64,000 bases of DNA from an uncultured Sutterella sp. Lineage in GTDB: Bacteria; Pseudomonadota; Gammaproteobacteria; Burkholderiales; Burkholderiaceae_F. This document shows, in pieces, positions 50,285-59,721 of the stretch (position 1 is the stretch's first letter; each line of letters starts with the position of its first letter). The notes under the pieces are model-generated. The model searched no databases. It had not been told where the DNA came from and was given only the letters and a program-made list of their open reading frames with translations. The position numbers and the translations under genes were made by a program. Location: NCBI GenBank assembly GCA_900545275.1, contig UQYG01000006.1, forward strand, positions 1 to 64,000. The letters are read 5' to 3'.

Positions 50285-51439
50285 ATGCTTTTGGAACTTT
50301 TTCGTCACTGGTCGGAATCCGTTTCGGGGTTCTCCGTTTTCAATTACCTGACGCTTCGCGCGTTGCTCGCCGCGCTCACGGCGCTCTTCATCGGCTTTGC
50401 CGCGGGGCCGGCCGTGATCCGCAAGCTGCGGGCCATGCACTTCGGACAGGCCGTTCGCACGGACGGACCGAAGTCGCACCTCGTCAAGGACGGCACGCCC
50501 ACGATGGGCGGCGCCCTCATGCTCGCGGGGATCGGCGTCTCCACGCTTCTTTGGGCGGATCTTTCGAACCGCTTTGTCTGGGTCACGCTCTTCGTGACGA
50601 TGGGCTACGGGCTCGTCGGCTGGATCGACGACTATCGCAAGGTCGTGCACCACAACCCCAAGGGCATGAGCGCGCGAGAGAAGTTCGGCTGGCAGTCGCT
50701 CATCGCCCTCGTGGCGGGCGTGTACCTCGTCTTCGCGCTCGCCGTGACGCCGGGCGCCACGATGGCCGAAGCCTGGCAGACGTGGCTCGCCGCTGGGATG
50801 CCGCTTGAAGTCTCCGAGAACCTTCATCTTCTCATCCCGTTCTTCAAGGACATTGCGCTTCCCTTCGGGCTCTTCGGTTTTTTGATCTTCACCTTCATCG
50901 TGATCGTGGGCTCGAGCAACGCCGTGAATCTGACGGACGGTCTCGACGGTCTGGCGATTCTTCCGTCCGTCCTCGTCGGATCGGCGCTCGGGATCTTCGC
51001 CTACGTCGTGGGGCGCCCCGACTTCTCCGCCTACCTGCTCTTTCCCTACATTCCGGGCGCGGGCGAACTCGTCGTCATCTGCGGGGCGCTCGCCGGGGCG
51101 GGACTCGCCTTCCTCTGGTTCAACGCGCATCCGGCGCAGGTCTTCATGGGCGACGTCGGAGCGCTCGCCCTCGGAGGCTGTCTCGGAACGGTCGCCGTCA
51201 TTACACGCCAGGAAATCGTCCTTGCCATCATGGGCGGGATTTTCGTCGTGGAAACGCTTTCGGTCATGATTCAGACGGTGTACTTCCGTCTTTCGCACGG
51301 CAAGCGCGTCTTCCTGATGGCGCCCATTCACCATCATTTCGAACTGAAGGGATGGAAGGAAACGCAGGTGGTGACGCGTTTTTGGATCATCACCTTCATT
51401 TTGGTTCTCATCGGACTTTCCACTCTGAAGATCCGATAA
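50285..51439 (+). CDS. mraY: Phospho-MurNAc-pentapeptide transferase MraY
   Basis: MraY transfers phospho-MurNAc-pentapeptide to undecaprenyl phosphate, making lipid I at the inner membrane. The 384-residue protein has about ten membrane helices. Conserved blocks are GPKSHLVKDGTPTMGG (near residue 61), NLTDGLDGLA with the catalytic Asp (near 218), and PIHHHFELKGW near the C terminus. It is followed 10 bp later by murD. Confidence 0.98.
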   Translation: MLLELFRHWSESVSGFSVFNYLTLRALLAALTALFIGFAAGPAVIRKLRAMHFGQAVRTDGPKSHLVKDGTPTMGGALMLAGIGVSTLLWADLSNRFVWVTLFVTMGYGLVGWIDDYRKVVHHNPKGMSAREKFGWQSLIALVAGVYLVFALAVTPGATMAEAWQTWLAAGMPLEVSENLHLLIPFFKDIALPFGLFGFLIFTFIVIVGSSNAVNLTDGLDGLAILPSVLVGSALGIFAYVVGRPDFSAYLLFPYIPGAGELVVICGALAGAGLAFLWFNAHPAQVFMGDVGALALGGCLGTVAVITRQEIVLAIMGGIFVVETLSVMIQTVYFRLSHGKRVFLMAPIHHHFELKGWKETQVVTRFWIITFILVLIGLSTLKIR

Positions 51440-51449
51440 GGAGAGCATC

Positions 51450-52868
51450 GTGTCGCAACTCACCGATTTCTGGACGGGCCGCAGGGCCGTAGTTTTGGGA
51501 ATGGGCGCTTCCGGCGTCGCCGCCGCGCGCCATCTCGCGCGCGAGGGGGCGTCTCTCACCGTGGCCGACACGCGCGAGGCGCCCTCCGCGCTTGCGGTCC
51601 TTCGCGCCGAGTTGCCCGAAGCCCGCTTCGTGACGGGAGGTTTTGCTCCAGAACTCGGAGACGACTGCGACGTACTCGTCCTCTCTCCGGGACTCTCGCC
51701 CGACTTCGGCGCAGCCGCGTCCGTCGTGGCGCGCGCCCGCGCCCGTGGCATTCCCGTGGTCGGGGAAATCGAACTCTTCGCCATGCTTCTCACGGCGCTC
51801 GGCGAGCGCCGGGGCTACCGTCCCAAGGTGGTCGGCATCACCGGGACGAACGGAAAGACGACCACCACGGTCCTTACGACCGAAATGCTCAAGGCTTCAG
51901 GGCTGAGCGCCGTCGCGGCGGGAAACATCGGCCTCAACGCCCTTTCGGCGCTCGAACGCTCGGCCGACGAAGAAAATCTTCCGGACGTTTGGGTGCTTGA
52001 ACTGTCGAGCTTTCAGCTCGAGACGACGGCCTCACTTTCGCTTGACGTCGCAACGCTTCTCAACGTCACAGAAGACCACATCGACTGGCACGGCTCGATG
52101 GCGCGGTATCGCGCGGCCAAGGAGCGCATTTTCCGCTCGGCGCGCGTGCGTGTGCTTGCGCGCGGAGACGACTCGGTACCACGTCTTGTGCGTGCGTGCG
52201 ACCTGACGTTCGGCGAAGATCTACCCGAGCGCGACGGCGATTACGGTCTGCTCGGCAACGAGCTCGTGCGCCGGGAGGAGGGGCGCCTCGTGCCGCTTCT
52301 CTCGGAATCGGATCTTCTTCTTCGCGGCCGCCACAACTCGCTCAATGTTCTCGCGGCGCTTGCTCTGGTGCGGGCCGCGGGCGGCAGCGAGCGCTCGGCG
52401 CTCGACTGGGTTCGCGGCTACAAGGGCGAGGCGCACCGTGTGGAATTCGTCTTTTCCTCGCAAGGCGTCGACGTCGTCGACGACTCCAAGGGAACGAACG
52501 TGGGCGCCGTCGTCGCGGCTGTGGAGGGCCTCGGCAAGCAGGGAAAGCGCCTCTATCTCCTCATGGGGGGAGACGGCAAGGGACAGGATTTCGCACCCCT
52601 TCGCGACCCACTTCGCTCGCACGCGGCGTTTGTCGCGCTCATCGGAAAGGATCGCGAAAAGATCCGCGGAGTCCTTGCGGGTGCGGTGCCCGCGCAAGAC
52701 TTCGACACACTCGAAGAGGCCGTCGATGCGCTCTGGGAGCGCGCCGTGAAGACGGGGGGCGTCGTGCTTCTTTCTCCCGCCTGCGCTTCCTGGGACATGT
52801 TCCGTGACTATGCCGAGCGCAGCGAGCGCTTCATCGCCGCCGCGCGCCGTGCGGCCGGAGGTGTTTGA
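51450..52868 (+). CDS. murD: UDP-MurNAc-L-Ala:D-Glu ligase MurD
   Basis: MurD adds D-glutamate to UDP-MurNAc-L-Ala. The 472-residue protein begins with the UDP-binding domain (VLGMGASGVAAARHL, near residue 15), then the ATP loop GITGTNGKTTTTVL (near 130) and the C-terminal DDSKGTNVGAV block. It starts at GTG after AAGGAGAG. Its stop shares one base with the ftsW ATG. Confidence 0.97.
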   Translation: MSQLTDFWTGRRAVVLGMGASGVAAARHLAREGASLTVADTREAPSALAVLRAELPEARFVTGGFAPELGDDCDVLVLSPGLSPDFGAAASVVARARARGIPVVGEIELFAMLLTALGERRGYRPKVVGITGTNGKTTTTVLTTEMLKASGLSAVAAGNIGLNALSALERSADEENLPDVWVLELSSFQLETTASLSLDVATLLNVTEDHIDWHGSMARYRAAKERIFRSARVRVLARGDDSVPRLVRACDLTFGEDLPERDGDYGLLGNELVRREEGRLVPLLSESDLLLRGRHNSLNVLAALALVRAAGGSERSALDWVRGYKGEAHRVEFVFSSQGVDVVDDSKGTNVGAVVAAVEGLGKQGKRLYLLMGGDGKGQDFAPLRDPLRSHAAFVALIGKDREKIRGVLAGAVPAQDFDTLEEAVDALWERAVKTGGVVLLSPACASWDMFRDYAERSERFIAAARRAAGGV

Positions 52869-54067
52869 TGGCGCGCACGACCCCCTCCGCTTCTCGCGAA
52901 AAGATGGAGCGCGCCCGACTGACGCTTCTGCACGAGCCCGTCGGCATCAACACCGGACTCCTTACGGTCATTCTGGCGCTCCTTGCCATCGGGTGCGTGG
53001 CCATTTATTCGGCGACGATTGCTCAGGGGGACAATCCGCGTTCGGAGTTCTCCGCCTACCACTTCATCGTGCGCCACGTCATTTTCGTGCTCGCGGGCGG
53101 GTTCGCCGCCTGGGTGGTCTACCGCATTCCGCTCGGATTCTGGGAGCGCGTGGCGCCCTGGCTCCTGCTCATCGCGGTCTTTCTCCTCGCGGCCGTTCTC
53201 GTGCCGGGCGTCGGTCGGCGCATCAATGGGGCGACGCGGTGGATTCCCGTGGGCCCCGTGCAGATTCAAGTATGTGAAATCGTAAAGCTCGCGGTGCTCC
53301 TTGGCACGGCCTCCTTTACGGTGCGGCGGCAAGACTTCATGCATTCGACGACGAAGGGATTCCTGCCGATGGCGCTCTACATGGCGCTCGTGGCGGTGCT
53401 CGTGATGCAGCAGCCCGATCTCGGGTCGCTTGTCGTCATCGTGGCGATCTTCCTGGGGACGCTCTTCATCGGGGGCTTGTCGCTCTACATCTTCGCGGCG
53501 GTTCTCGCCGTCGTGATCCTGGTGGTGGGATGGATCGTCTGGGACACGCCCTGGCGCATGAGCCGCGTGCTCGCCTTCATGGAGCCGTGGTCCGAAGAGC
53601 ACGTGCTCAACACGGCCTATCAGCTCTCGCACTCGCTCATCGCTTTCGGGCGCGGAGAGCTCTTCGGGGTGGGGCTCGGCGGGTCCGTGGAAAAACTTGC
53701 TTACCTCCCCGAACCCCACACTGACTTTATTATGGCGGTATGGGCCGAGGAAACCGGTTTCGCCGGGGTTCTCGTCGTCCTTTTTCTTTTTTACTGGCTG
53801 ATTCGCCACGCCTTTGAAATCGGGCGTCAGGCCATCAAGCTGGAACGGTATTTTGCGGGACTGCTTGCGCACGGAATCGGCATTTGGTTCGGCGTGCAGG
53901 TCTTCATCAACATCGGCGTCGCCTCGGGGGCGCTTCCGACGAAGGGGCTCACTTTGCCCTTCGTGAGCTACGGGGGTTCGGCCGTCGTCACGAGTCTTCT
54001 GGCGATGGGGCTTTTGATGCGGGTCGATTTTGAAAACAAAATTCACATGCGTGGAGGTCAGGTGTGA
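52868..54067 (+). CDS. ftsW: Septal peptidoglycan polymerase FtsW
   Basis: FtsW is the SEDS-family glycosyltransferase that polymerises septal glycan with FtsI. The 399-residue protein has about ten membrane helices and a short N-terminal cytoplasmic tail. SEDS blocks include GATRWIPVGPVQIQ (near residue 123), QQPDLGS (near 180, catalytic Asp region) and LPFVSYGGSA near the C terminus. The ATG at 52868 overlaps the murD stop; a TTG 3 bp upstream is in frame. murG overlaps by 4 bp. Confidence 0.97.
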   Translation: MARTTPSASREKMERARLTLLHEPVGINTGLLTVILALLAIGCVAIYSATIAQGDNPRSEFSAYHFIVRHVIFVLAGGFAAWVVYRIPLGFWERVAPWLLLIAVFLLAAVLVPGVGRRINGATRWIPVGPVQIQVCEIVKLAVLLGTASFTVRRQDFMHSTTKGFLPMALYMALVAVLVMQQPDLGSLVVIVAIFLGTLFIGGLSLYIFAAVLAVVILVVGWIVWDTPWRMSRVLAFMEPWSEEHVLNTAYQLSHSLIAFGRGELFGVGLGGSVEKLAYLPEPHTDFIMAVWAEETGFAGVLVVLFLFYWLIRHAFEIGRQAIKLERYFAGLLAHGIGIWFGVQVFINIGVASGALPTKGLTLPFVSYGGSAVVTSLLAMGLLMRVDFENKIHMRGGQV

Positions 54068-55149
54068 GTACGCAACGACATCTCGTCATCGCTGCGGCGG
54101 GGACGGGCGGACATGTGATGCCGGGGCTCGCCGTGGCGGCTGTCATGAGGGCGCGCGGTTGGCGCGTCTCCTGGATCGGCACGACGACGGGGATGGAAGC
54201 GTCCCTTGTGGAAAAGCACGGCATCGATTTTTACGCTCTGAATTTTCAGGGTGTGCGCGGGCGCGGCCTCGTCGGGGCCGTCAAGGGCGGCGTCAAGCTG
54301 CTTTCGAGCGGACTCGAAGCGAGAAGGCGCCTTGGCGAGCTCAAGCCCGACGCGGTTTTCTCGACGGGGGGCTACGTGGCCGTTCCCGTGGGCTATGCGG
54401 CCCGCACGCTCGGCATTCCCCTCGTCCTCATGAACTGCGACGCGGACCTGCTGCTCTCCACGCAGACCCTGATGCCCGTGTGCCGCTTCCTCGCCTGCGG
54501 GTTTGCAGGCGGTGCTAGGAGCTTCGCGAAAGAAAAGGGCCGCACGACGGGGAATCCCGTGCGTGCGGACATTCTCGCGATCGATCCGCCCGACGAGCGT
54601 CTCGCGGGCCGCGAGGGTCGTCTGCGGCTTTTCGTCTTCGGCGGCAGTCTCGGCGCGAAGATTCTCAACGACGCCGTCCCCGAAGCACTCGCGAAAATTC
54701 CCGAGGACGTGCGCCCCGAAGTCGTGCATCAAACGGGACGCGATCGCGACGAAGCCGTGCGGGCGCGCTACGAGGCGCTCGGCGTGAAGGCGACTGTGCT
54801 TCCCTTCATCGACGACATGGCTTCGCGCTACCGCGAGAGCGATCTCGTTCTTTGCCGTGCGGGCGCGACGAGCGTGAGCGAACTCTGTGCGGCCGGGGCT
54901 GCGAGCGTCCTCGTGCCCTTCGTCGCCCAAACGACGGCGCATCAGCTCGGCAACGCGCGCTTCATGGCCGAGCGCGGCGCCGCGCGCATGCTCAAAAATG
55001 AAGAGTGCACTCCCGAAGCGCTCGCCGCGCTTCTCGAAGGCCTCACGCGGGACGACATCCTCGCCATGGCCAAGAATGCCCGTGCGCTCGCCCGTCCGAT
55101 GGCGGCCGAAGGCGTGGCGGATTTGATTGAAGACGCCCTTGCGGGGTGA
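54064..55149 (+). CDS. murG: UDP-GlcNAc:lipid I N-acetylglucosaminyltransferase MurG
   Basis: MurG adds GlcNAc to lipid I to form lipid II on the cytoplasmic face. The 361-residue GT28 enzyme has the N-terminal AAGTGGHVMPGLAVA loop (near residue 11) and the C-terminal CRAGATSVSEL motif (near 265). It starts with GTG, overlapping the ftsW stop (GTGA). murC follows after 16 bp. Confidence 0.97.
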   Translation: MSTQRHLVIAAAGTGGHVMPGLAVAAVMRARGWRVSWIGTTTGMEASLVEKHGIDFYALNFQGVRGRGLVGAVKGGVKLLSSGLEARRRLGELKPDAVFSTGGYVAVPVGYAARTLGIPLVLMNCDADLLLSTQTLMPVCRFLACGFAGGARSFAKEKGRTTGNPVRADILAIDPPDERLAGREGRLRLFVFGGSLGAKILNDAVPEALAKIPEDVRPEVVHQTGRDRDEAVRARYEALGVKATVLPFIDDMASRYRESDLVLCRAGATSVSELCAAGAASVLVPFVAQTTAHQLGNARFMAERGAARMLKNEECTPEALAALLEGLTRDDILAMAKNARALARPMAAEGVADLIEDALAG

Positions 55150-55165
55150 CGATAAGGAGATTTGA

Positions 55166-56566
55166 GTGAAGTTTTTGGTCAAACACCTGCATTTCGTCGG
55201 CATCGGCGGCAGCGGCATGAGCGGCATCGCCGAGGTGCTCCTCAACCTCGGCTACGTCGTGAGCGGATCCGATCTTGCGCAAAGCCCCGTGACGGAACGC
55301 CTGCAGAAACTCGGCGCCCGCATTGCCTACGGTCACGACAAACGGAACATCAAGGGAGCAGACGCCGTCGTCATCTCGTCGGCCGTTAAGGCCGACAATC
55401 CCGAAGTCGCCGCCGCGCGCGAATTTGGCATTCCCGTCGTACCGCGTGCCGTGATGCTCGCCGAACTGATGAGGCTTCGCCGCGGCATCGCGATTGCGGG
55501 CGCCCACGGCAAAACGACGACCACGTCGCTTGTCGCGTCGCTCCTGGCGGCGGGCGGACTCGATCCCACCTTTGTGATTGGAGGCCGCCTCAACAGCGCG
55601 GGCGCGAACGCGCGGCTCGGAACGGGAGAGTTTCTCGTCGCCGAAGCCGACGAGTCGGACGCGTCCTTTTTGAATCTCACGCCCGTGATTTCGGTCGTGA
55701 CGAACATCGACGAAGACCATATGGACACCTACGGACATGATTTTGAAAATCTCAAGTCCGCCTTCGTCGACTTCCTCGAGCGCCTGCCCTTCTACGGGGT
55801 CGCGGTGCTGTGCCTTGACGACGAAAACGTCAGGAGCATCCGAGACCGCGTCACGAAGCCCGTGATCGGCTACGGCCTCACGGCCGAGGCGCAGGTCCGT
55901 GCGATCGACGTGCGCGCCGTCGGAACGCGCATGCACTTTACGATCCTTCGTCCGGACCATCCGCCGCTTCCCGTGGAATTGAATCTTCCGGGCATGCACA
56001 ACGTGCGCAACGCCCTGGCTGCCGTTGCGGTTGCCACGATCGCGGGCGTGCGCGACGAAGCGATCATCAAGGGGCTCGCCGAATTCAAGGGCGTGGGCCG
56101 GCGTTTCGCGCAGTGGGGCGAAGTGCCTGTACACGCCGAAGACGGCTCGATCGTCGGAAGCTATTCGCTCATCGACGACTACGGTCACCACCCGCATGAA
56201 ATGGCGGCGACCCTTGCCGCGGTCCGCGGCGCGTGGCCGGATCGCCGCGTGGTGGTCGCCTTCCAACCGCACCGCTACACACGCACGCGCGACTGTCTCG
56301 AACTCTTCGCGGATGTACTCTCGGGCGTGGACGAAGTCGTGCTCGCCGAAGTGTATCCCGCGGGTGAGGCGCCGATCGAAGGCGCCGACAGCGCGCATCT
56401 CGCCGATGCGGTTGCCGAGCGAACCGGGCGCCGTCCGACCGTCGCGACGCTCGAGGACCTTCCCGCTGCGATCGCCCGCACGGCGCGTGCGGGCGACGTC
56501 GTCGTCACGATGGGTGCGGGCTCGATCGGCCGGATTCCCGCCAAACTGACGGGCCGCAACGAATAA
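55166..56566 (+). CDS. murC: UDP-MurNAc:L-Ala ligase MurC
   Basis: MurC adds L-alanine to UDP-MurNAc, the first peptide step. The 466-residue protein has the UDP-binding motif FVGIGGSGMSGIAEVL (10-25), the ATP loop AGAHGKTTTTSL (near 113) and DDYGHHPHEMAATL (near 338). It starts with GTG after AAGGAGA. ddlB follows after 23 bp, the conserved order. Confidence 0.97.
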   Translation: MKFLVKHLHFVGIGGSGMSGIAEVLLNLGYVVSGSDLAQSPVTERLQKLGARIAYGHDKRNIKGADAVVISSAVKADNPEVAAAREFGIPVVPRAVMLAELMRLRRGIAIAGAHGKTTTTSLVASLLAAGGLDPTFVIGGRLNSAGANARLGTGEFLVAEADESDASFLNLTPVISVVTNIDEDHMDTYGHDFENLKSAFVDFLERLPFYGVAVLCLDDENVRSIRDRVTKPVIGYGLTAEAQVRAIDVRAVGTRMHFTILRPDHPPLPVELNLPGMHNVRNALAAVAVATIAGVRDEAIIKGLAEFKGVGRRFAQWGEVPVHAEDGSIVGSYSLIDDYGHHPHEMAATLAAVRGAWPDRRVVVAFQPHRYTRTRDCLELFADVLSGVDEVVLAEVYPAGEAPIEGADSAHLADAVAERTGRRPTVATLEDLPAAIARTARAGDVVVTMGAGSIGRIPAKLTGRNE

Positions 56567-56589
56567 CGAAACAGAGAAAGGGGTTTCTC

Positions 56590-57522
56590 ATGCAGAATTT
56601 GGGAAAGGTGGTCGTTCTTCTCGGCGGCCACTCTTCGGAACGCGAGGTCTCGCTCATGTCGGGCGAGGGGGTTCTCAAGGCGCTACGTGAAAAGGGCGTC
56701 GACGCGCACGCCTTTGATCCGGCGCGCGATCCGCTCGAAGCGCTCCTGGAGGGCGGGTATGAGCGCGCCTTCATCGCGCTTCACGGCGGGATGGGGGAAA
56801 ACGGCACGATTCAGGGCCTCCTCAATTACCTGCGCCTTCCCTATACGGGGCCGGGTGTCGCCGCTTCGGCCGCCTCCTTCGACAAGGAAGTGACGAAGAC
56901 GCTGTGGCGGGCCGAGGGCCTTCCCGTACCCGAAGGACGCGTGATGACGGGCGACGAGGACGACGAGATCCTCGAAACGGTCATCCGTGAGCTCGGTGCG
57001 ACGGGACTCGTCGTGAAGCCTGGGCGCGACGGGAGTTCCATCGGCGTCTCGAAGCTCGACCGTCCCACAACGGCGTCGCTTCGCGAAGCCCTGAAGCTTG
57101 CGAAGTCGCTTTGCGACGAAATCCTCGTCGAAGAGTACATCCGCGGGCGCGAATTCACGGTGGCGGTCCTTGACGGCCGTGCGCTGCCCGTCATTGAAAT
57201 CCGTGCGCCCGAGGGGAGCTACGACTTCCAGAACAAGTACTACACGGACGTCGTTTCCTACGACTGTCCGGCGAATCTCTCCGAAGAGGAGAGCGCCGCG
57301 CTGCGCGAATACTGCGAAAAGGCCTTCCGTGCGGTGGGCGCCCGCGGCTGGAGCCGCATCGACGCGCTTCGTCGCGCCGACGGGCGCTTTGCGCTTCTCG
57401 AAATCAACACGGCGCCGGGGATGACCCCGCATTCGCTCGTGCCGATGGCGGCTCGGGCCGAGGGGATGGACTACGGAGCGCTGTGCGTGAAGCTCCTCGA
57501 AGGGGCACGCATTGACGAATGA
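56590..57522 (+). CDS. ddlB: D-alanine:D-alanine ligase
   Basis: This ATP-grasp enzyme makes D-Ala-D-Ala for MurF. The 310-residue length is close to E. coli DdlB. LLGGHSSEREVSLMSG (near residue 9), KPGRDGSSIGVSK (near 140) and LLEINTAPGMTPHSLVP at the C terminus are typical. It is preceded by AAAGGGG and overlaps ftsQ by 4 bp (ATGA). Confidence 0.97.
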   Translation: MQNLGKVVVLLGGHSSEREVSLMSGEGVLKALREKGVDAHAFDPARDPLEALLEGGYERAFIALHGGMGENGTIQGLLNYLRLPYTGPGVAASAASFDKEVTKTLWRAEGLPVPEGRVMTGDEDDEILETVIRELGATGLVVKPGRDGSSIGVSKLDRPTTASLREALKLAKSLCDEILVEEYIRGREFTVAVLDGRALPVIEIRAPEGSYDFQNKYYTDVVSYDCPANLSEEESAALREYCEKAFRAVGARGWSRIDALRRADGRFALLEINTAPGMTPHSLVPMAARAEGMDYGALCVKLLEGARIDE

Positions 57523-58349
57523 TGTGGAGTGAGGAGGACCGCTCCGTCGTGCGGCGCTTCGGCAAGCCCGTTGCGGCGGCCTGTCTCGTTGCGGCGTTGT
57601 TGGGCATCGCCTACCTCTGGCACGTCCGATCGAATCCCACGCTTTCCTTTCGCTCTCTGAGCGTAAAGAACGCCGACGGCATTCAGGTGACGACGCGCCA
57701 GGTGGGGGCGGTCGTCGAAAAGGCGTTGTCCGGGAACTTCTTCACAGCGGACCTCAAGCGTGTGAAGGAGGCTGTGGAGACGCTTCCCTGGGTCGCTTCA
57801 GCGACCGTGCGCCGCGTCTTTCCCGACCGTCTCATTGTGGAGGTGGAGCGGCGCAAGGCGCTTGCGCTCTACGAGGACGGACGGATCGTGAGCGATAAGG
57901 GCGTTCTCTTCGCGGCCAATCCCGAAGAGGCGAAGGAGCGCAGTCTTCCCGTCTTCTACGGGCCCGAACAGCAGATCTCCCTCATGACGGAGGCCTTCGT
58001 GCGGCTCTCCGACGTGCTCGCGCCCCTTTCTGTGCGGATCACCGACTTCCAGATTTCCGACCGCGCAAGTTGGTCCCTCGTCTTTTCGAGCGGGGAAATT
58101 CCGCCCACTCAGGTCGAGCTCGGCCGCGACGACGAGGGACTTGATTCGGTTGCCAGGCGGCTCGGTGATTTCGTGAAGGTCTACGATCAGGTGTGCACGA
58201 AGCTCGGCGGTCCGCCCGCTTCAGTGGATCTGCGCTACGCGAAGGCGTTTGCGGCGGCGAGCCCCGACGAAAACCTCATTCGGGCCTGGCGAGAAAAAGG
58301 GCAGGACGGCCAAGAGCAGGTTCCGAAGCCGATTTCGCCCGGAGCGTGA
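57519..58349 (+). CDS. ftsQ: Cell division protein FtsQ
   Basis: FtsQ is a bitopic protein that holds FtsB and FtsL in the divisome. Its 276 residues comprise a short cytoplasmic tail, one membrane helix (about 16-36), a POTRA domain (about 43-112, with LPWVASATVRRVFPDRL at its end) and a beta domain. The ATG overlaps the ddlB stop. The 3' end lies just before a TACAAT that may help drive ftsA and ftsZ. Confidence 0.95.
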   Translation: MMWSEEDRSVVRRFGKPVAAACLVAALLGIAYLWHVRSNPTLSFRSLSVKNADGIQVTTRQVGAVVEKALSGNFFTADLKRVKEAVETLPWVASATVRRVFPDRLIVEVERRKALALYEDGRIVSDKGVLFAANPEEAKERSLPVFYGPEQQISLMTEAFVRLSDVLAPLSVRITDFQISDRASWSLVFSSGEIPPTQVELGRDDEGLDSVARRLGDFVKVYDQVCTKLGGPPASVDLRYAKAFAAASPDENLIRAWREKGQDGQEQVPKPISPGA

Positions 58350-58352
58350 CGA

Positions 58353-58358
58353 TACAAT
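58353..58358 (+). promoter_or_regulatory. Possible internal -10 element for ftsAZ
   Basis: TACAAT lies 38 bp before the ftsA ATG and 3 bp after the ftsQ stop. The -35 is weak. Internal promoters in this position are common in dcw clusters. Confidence 0.35.
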
Positions 58359-58395
58359 ACCCATTTTTCCCCACACGCGATTTTCAAACGTTCCC

Positions 58396-59640
58396 ATGGC
58401 CAATACGAGTACGGACATTCTGGCTGCCATTGACGCTGGCTCAAGCAAGGTGCTTTGCGTGATCGCCCGGCCTTCCGACGCCTTGGAGGGATGCTTCAAG
58501 GTGCTCGGCTTCGGGCGCGTTCCGTCGCAGGGGATCAAAAACGGCATCATCTACGATGTGGAAAAGGCCGTCTTTTCCATCCGCACGGCCCTGCAGGAAG
58601 CGCAGAACACGGCGGGCGTCTCGGTGAGAACCGTTTGGCCCGCGATCGGCGGTTCCGTCGTCACGAGCGCCAATGCGCGGGGCGTGGCGGTGCTGCGCGG
58701 CCGTGAGGTTCGTCAGGAAGACGTCGACGAGGCCGTGCGAAACGCTTACGAACACTGCCGCAAGCTCGCGGGCGAACGAAATCTTCTGAAGACGAGACTG
58801 CAGGGCTACCGAGTGGGCGAGGTCGAGGACAGTCAAAATCCCGTGGGCTTGATGGGCGAAAGCATTGAAGCGCACATGCACGCGGTTTTTTCCGACGCCA
58901 TGAGTTCGCAGACGCTTCGCGCCACTATTCAGCGTGCGGGGGTCGAGGTCGGCGACTATTCGCCGCAGCCCTGGGCGAGTGCTCGAGCCGTCATCCGACC
59001 CGACGACGCCGCGTGCGGCGCGGCCGTGATCGATATGGGCGCCGACACGACGAGCTTTGCGGTTTACACGGAAGGGGCTCTGCGCTATACGGACGTGATT
59101 CCCTGGGGAGCTCAGTTCTTCACGAAGGACCTCGCGAGCGTGCTCGACATCACGATCGAACAGGCCGAGGAAATCAAGCTGTTGCGCGGGACCTGCCTGC
59201 CCGAACGGGTAAACGACTGGGAAAGCGTCGTTCCGACGCCTGAGAACGGAAGACGGCAGCGGGCGTATTCCCGCCGCCTCATGGCGACGGTCCTCAAGGC
59301 GCGCGCCGACGAATTTCTGCGCCACTACCGCAAGCTCCTCGAGGAGCGCGGTGATCTCGGGCGCGTGCGCACGGTCGTGCTCACCGGGGGCGGTGCGAAT
59401 CTCGCGGGATTGACGGAACGGGCGCTTGACATCTTCCCCGGGAAAACCGTCCGCGTGGGTCTGCCCAACAACATCGACGGCGCTCCGCAACTCATCAATC
59501 AGCCCGACGCGAGCGTCGTCATGGGACTTATCGGCGAAGCGTCCGACAAGGTGGCGGGAAAGGGCGAACGCCAGCTTTTGAACCTGTCCGCACCGGGATT
59601 CCTTCAGAATTTGAAGAACGTTCTGATCGGGGACTATTGA
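58396..59640 (+). CDS. ftsA: Cell division protein FtsA
   Basis: FtsA is the actin-like protein that tethers FtsZ to the membrane. The 414-residue protein starts MANTSTDILAAIDAGSSKVL; the phosphate-1 loop DAGSSKV, the IDMGADTTSFAVY block (phosphate 2) and LTGGGANLAGL are all present. The C-terminal amphipathic helix FLQNLKNVLIGDY is the membrane-targeting sequence. I see no Shine-Dalgarno ahead of this ATG, so translation may depend on read-through from ftsQ. Confidence 0.96.
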   Translation: MANTSTDILAAIDAGSSKVLCVIARPSDALEGCFKVLGFGRVPSQGIKNGIIYDVEKAVFSIRTALQEAQNTAGVSVRTVWPAIGGSVVTSANARGVAVLRGREVRQEDVDEAVRNAYEHCRKLAGERNLLKTRLQGYRVGEVEDSQNPVGLMGESIEAHMHAVFSDAMSSQTLRATIQRAGVEVGDYSPQPWASARAVIRPDDAACGAAVIDMGADTTSFAVYTEGALRYTDVIPWGAQFFTKDLASVLDITIEQAEEIKLLRGTCLPERVNDWESVVPTPENGRRQRAYSRRLMATVLKARADEFLRHYRKLLEERGDLGRVRTVVLTGGGANLAGLTERALDIFPGKTVRVGLPNNIDGAPQLINQPDASVVMGLIGEASDKVAGKGERQLLNLSAPGFLQNLKNVLIGDY

Positions 59641-59658
59641 GGCGTCGTTTCCAAAGAA

Positions 59659-59681
59659 AACGGCGTGCAAGAAACGCCGTT
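59659..59681 (+). repeat. Hairpin in the ftsA-ftsZ gap
   Basis: AACGGCGT (59659-59666) pairs with ACGCCGTT (59674-59681), with a 7-nt loop. Only TCTC follows, so it is a poor terminator. A GATAAT just downstream (about 59687-59692) could be a -10 element for ftsZ alone. Confidence 0.5.
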
Positions 59682-59721
59682 CTCGGTGATAATTACAAGA
59701 TTCGACATTTTGAGGTTTGCC

